From: JAOPZW01 sp963851295
GTDB lineage: Bacteria > Actinomycetota > Thermoleophilia > Solirubrobacterales > Solirubrobacteraceae
Direction of reading: 5' to 3'
DNA: 64,000 nt
NCBI GenBank assembly: GCA_963851295.1
Contig: CAWKOS010000002.1
Span: 1 to 64,000, forward strand
Part shown: positions 61,996-64,000 of the stretch, one piece after another
How positions within the stretch are numbered: the stretch's first letter is position 1
How the letters are laid out: each line of letters opens with the position of its first letter
The notes under the pieces: generated by a model
What the model was told of the DNA's origin: nothing
The model's input: only the letters and a program-made list of their open reading frames with translations
The model's database searches: none
Position numbers and translations under genes: made by a program

Positions 61996-62976
61996 GTGCG
62001 CTCCTTCTCCTGTGCCACCTGCGGACAGCTCGTCTTCTTCGAGAACACGGCCTGCCTGCGCTGCGGCTCGGAGCTCGGCTTCGACTGGGACCGGCGCGAG
62101 CTCCTGACGCTGCGCGGGCTGCGCCGCGCCTACACGCGTTGCGCCAACCACCTCGTGGCCGGCTGCAACTGGCTCGTGGCCCATGAGGGCGAGCTGTGCG
62201 CGAGCTGCGCGCTGACCGCCATCCGTCCCGCCGACGACGATCCCGGCGGCCTGGAGCAGTTCCGCGTCGCCGAGGCCGCCAAGCGCTGGCTGATCTTCGA
62301 GCTGGGTGAGCTCGGGCTCGCCGTCGAGGGCCGGCGCGAGCGCCCGGGAGGCCTGTCCTTCGAGCTGCTCTCCAGCCGGCGCGCGCCGGTCACGACCGGC
62401 CACGCGAACGGCACCATCACGCTCGACGTCGCCGAGTCCGACGACGCCCACCGCGAGGCGCTGCGCGAGCAGCTGCGCGAGCCCTACCGCACCGTGCTCG
62501 GGCACCTGCGCCACGAGATCGGCCACTACTACGAGCCGCTGCTCGTGCCCGAGGGGCCGGCGCGCGAGCGCTTCCGCGCGCTCTTCGGCGACGAGCGCGA
62601 GGACTACGGCGCGGCCCTCGACCGCCACTACGACAACGGGCCGCCGCCGGACTGGGCGCAGGGCTTCGTCAGCGCCTACGCGACGATGCACCCCTCCGAG
62701 GACTGGGCGGAGAGCTTCGCGCACTACCTGCACATCTGGGACACGCTGCAGACCGCCGACGCCTACGGCGTGCGCGTCCCCGACGCCGACCCCTCACCCG
62801 ACGCCGAGGACTTCCGCGGGCTGCTGGCCGACTGGCTGCCCCTGACCTACGCGCTCAACGCGATCAACCGCAGCATGGGCCATGACGACCTCTATCCGTT
62901 CGTGCTGCCCGAGCCCGTCGTGAGCAAGCTCGCCTTCATCCACGAGCGGATCGCGGCAGCACGACGCCCGGGTTGA
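61996..62976 (+). CDS. Zinc-ribbon metallopeptidase (COG4307-like)
   Basis: The product is 326 aa, GTG start. Two N-terminal zinc-ribbon knuckles (CATCGQLVFF, CLRCGSE) are followed by a C-rich segment (CANHL, CNWLVAHEGELCASC). The gluzincin HEIGHYY at about 173 and a downstream WAESFAHYLHIWDT supply the zinc ligands. This matches a family of putative zinc-binding peptidases of unknown substrate. It converges on the GlcD-type oxidase with a 41-nt overlap. Confidence 0.87.
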   Translation: MRSFSCATCGQLVFFENTACLRCGSELGFDWDRRELLTLRGLRRAYTRCANHLVAGCNWLVAHEGELCASCALTAIRPADDDPGGLEQFRVAEAAKRWLIFELGELGLAVEGRRERPGGLSFELLSSRRAPVTTGHANGTITLDVAESDDAHREALREQLREPYRTVLGHLRHEIGHYYEPLLVPEGPARERFRALFGDEREDYGAALDRHYDNGPPPDWAQGFVSAYATMHPSEDWAESFAHYLHIWDTLQTADAYGVRVPDADPSPDAEDFRGLLADWLPLTYALNAINRSMGHDDLYPFVLPEPVVSKLAFIHERIAAARRPG

Positions 62977-64000
62977 GCAGCCCGTCGGGGTCCAGCGCGC
63001 GCTTGATGCGGGCCATCGCGGCCAGCTCGCCGGGCGACCGCACGAGCTCCAGCCAGCGCGCCTTGGCGACGCCGACGCCGTGCTCGGCGCTGATCGTCCC
63101 GCCGCAGGCGGCGGCCGCGCGCAGCACGGCCTCGTCGACGGCGTAGTCGTCGGGGTCGGGGCCGAGGACGTTGACGTGGACGTTGCCGTCGCCGAGGTGG
63201 CCGAAGAGGATCACCCTGGCGCCGGGATCGATCGCGGTCGCCGCCTCGGTGGCGCGCGCGCCGAACTCCGCCAGGCGCGCGAGCGGCACGCCGACGTCGA
63301 GCTTGTGGGGGACGCCGGCGGCGCTGATCGCCTCCGTGATCGCCTCGCGCAGCCGCCACAGGCGCTCGCGCCCGGCGCTGTCGTCGGCCACGACGGCATC
63401 CTCGATGCCCGCCTGCGCGAGGGCGGCCGCGAGCTCCTCGGTCGGGTCGCTCGTGGAGGCGCACTCGATCAGCATGGCGACGGGCGCCCGCTCGGGCAGC
63501 GGCGACGGGAGCCCGAGGTGGTCGAGGACGAGCTGGAGCCCGTCGTCGACGATGAACTCGGCCGCCGCGAGCGAGGGGAGGGCGGGGCGCAGGTCGGCGA
63601 GCAGCTCGGCGGCGCGCTCGAGCGCGTCGAGGCCGAAGAGGGCGACGACGCGGCTGCGCAGCAGCGGCACGAGCCGCCAGCGCACGGCGGTCACCACGCC
63701 GAGCGTCCCCTCGCTGCCCACGAGCAGCGACGCGAGGTCGTAGCCGGCGTTGTCCTTCAGCAGCGCGGGGCGGTCGAGGACGGAGCCGTCGGCGAGCACC
63801 GCCTGCAGGCCCGCGACGCGCGCCCGGACGGTCCCGTAGCGCAGGGCGCGGATCCCGCCCGCGTTGGTCGAGACGAGGCCGCCCACGGTGGCGCTGTCGC
63901 GCGCGCCGAGGTCGACGCCGGCGTCGAGCCCCGCCGCGCGCGCGTGCTCCTGCAGCTCGGCCAGCGTGACGCCGGCGCCGGCGCGCACCTGGGCGCTCGC
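62936..64000 (-). CDS. FAD-linked oxidase, GlcD type (partial, runs off the right edge)
   Basis: The visible part is about 354 aa, missing the N-terminus including most of the FAD PCMH start. Visible motifs: VGGLVSTNAGGIRALRYGTV, NAGYDLASLLVGSEGTLGVVT, FGHLGDGNVHVNVLGP, and the end SAEHGVGVAKARWLELVRSP and LDPDGLLNPGVVLP. It belongs to the same family as the gene at 14573. It is on the minus strand, so the start is beyond position 64000. Confidence 0.9.
   Translation of the reverse strand, partial: ASAQVRAGAGVTLAELQEHARAAGLDAGVDLGARDSATVGGLVSTNAGGIRALRYGTVRARVAGLQAVLADGSVLDRPALLKDNAGYDLASLLVGSEGTLGVVTAVRWRLVPLLRSRVVALFGLDALERAAELLADLRPALPSLAAAEFIVDDGLQLVLDHLGLPSPLPERAPVAMLIECASTSDPTEELAAALAQAGIEDAVVADDSAGRERLWRLREAITEAISAAGVPHKLDVGVPLARLAEFGARATEAATAIDPGARVILFGHLGDGNVHVNVLGPDPDDYAVDEAVLRAAAACGGTISAEHGVGVAKARWLELVRSPGELAAMARIKRALDPDGLLNPGVVLPRSARG

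Overview
This 64 kb window is very GC-rich, densely packed chromosomal DNA. Gene content fits a high-GC actinobacterium, most likely Solirubrobacterales/Thermoleophilia-like: an actinobacterial imuB-DUF6504-dnaE2 SOS cassette, Gram-positive-type LexA boxes, a ydaO-type c-di-AMP riboswitch, a deazaflavin-dependent reductase and many flavin/AMP-ligase genes. The taxon is an inference; no 16S gene is present.

Layout. 1-10.8 kb: a CarH-like B12/light MerR regulator divergent from a secreted fasciclin protein, with a 3+3 array of 11-bp half-sites between them. A low-density stretch follows that looks like a decayed mobile element: an N-terminally truncated MobF relaxase-helicase, two excisionase-like HTH proteins and a frameshifted tyrosine integrase next to tRNA-Leu(GAG). 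10.9-14.6 kb: MFS transporter, ogt, lexA with its own box, and rnpB (RNase P RNA). 14.6-17.8 kb: a GlcD/LDHD flavoprotein and a three-gene split nitrile hydratase / thiocyanate hydrolase-like operon. 17.8-21.0 kb: ABC-2 exporter. 21.2-25.1 kb: secreted GH15 glucoamylase/glucodextranase and a DUF2461 gene. 25.2-30.9 kb: LLM-SCP2 fusion, phosphodiesterase, and a MarR regulator divergent from an AMP-ligase with two palindromic operators.

31.0-38.3 kb: SOS mutagenesis region. imuB and dnaE2 each start on top of an identical LexA box; between them lie a DUF6504 gene, a 17-bp tandem repeat, a prepilin-like membrane protein and an RHH/MazF-type toxin-antitoxin pair. 38.3-39.8 kb: a cytochrome c, then a c-di-AMP (ydaO/yuaA) riboswitch in front of an uncharacterised single-pass membrane protein. 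40-52.7 kb: CMD/HxlR pair, acyl-CoA ligase, glutamine synthetase I, an atypical P450, thioredoxin-domain protein, TAP-like hydrolase, RidA-IlvA, and an HtrA protease with a CAG-repeat tail.

52.8-61.5 kb: a likely amine-catabolism cluster (SDR, aldehyde dehydrogenase, APC permease, GlnA4/PuuA-like ligase, choline-kinase-like protein, dimethylglycine-dehydrogenase-like flavoprotein). 61.5-64 kb: a cyclic-nucleotide-binding protein, a zinc metallopeptidase and the C-terminal part of a GlcD-type oxidase running off the right edge.

The strongest leads are the CarH array over a fasciclin promoter, the c-di-AMP riboswitch with an orphan target, the LexA-controlled mutasome interrupted by a toxin-antitoxin pair, and the split hydratase operon.
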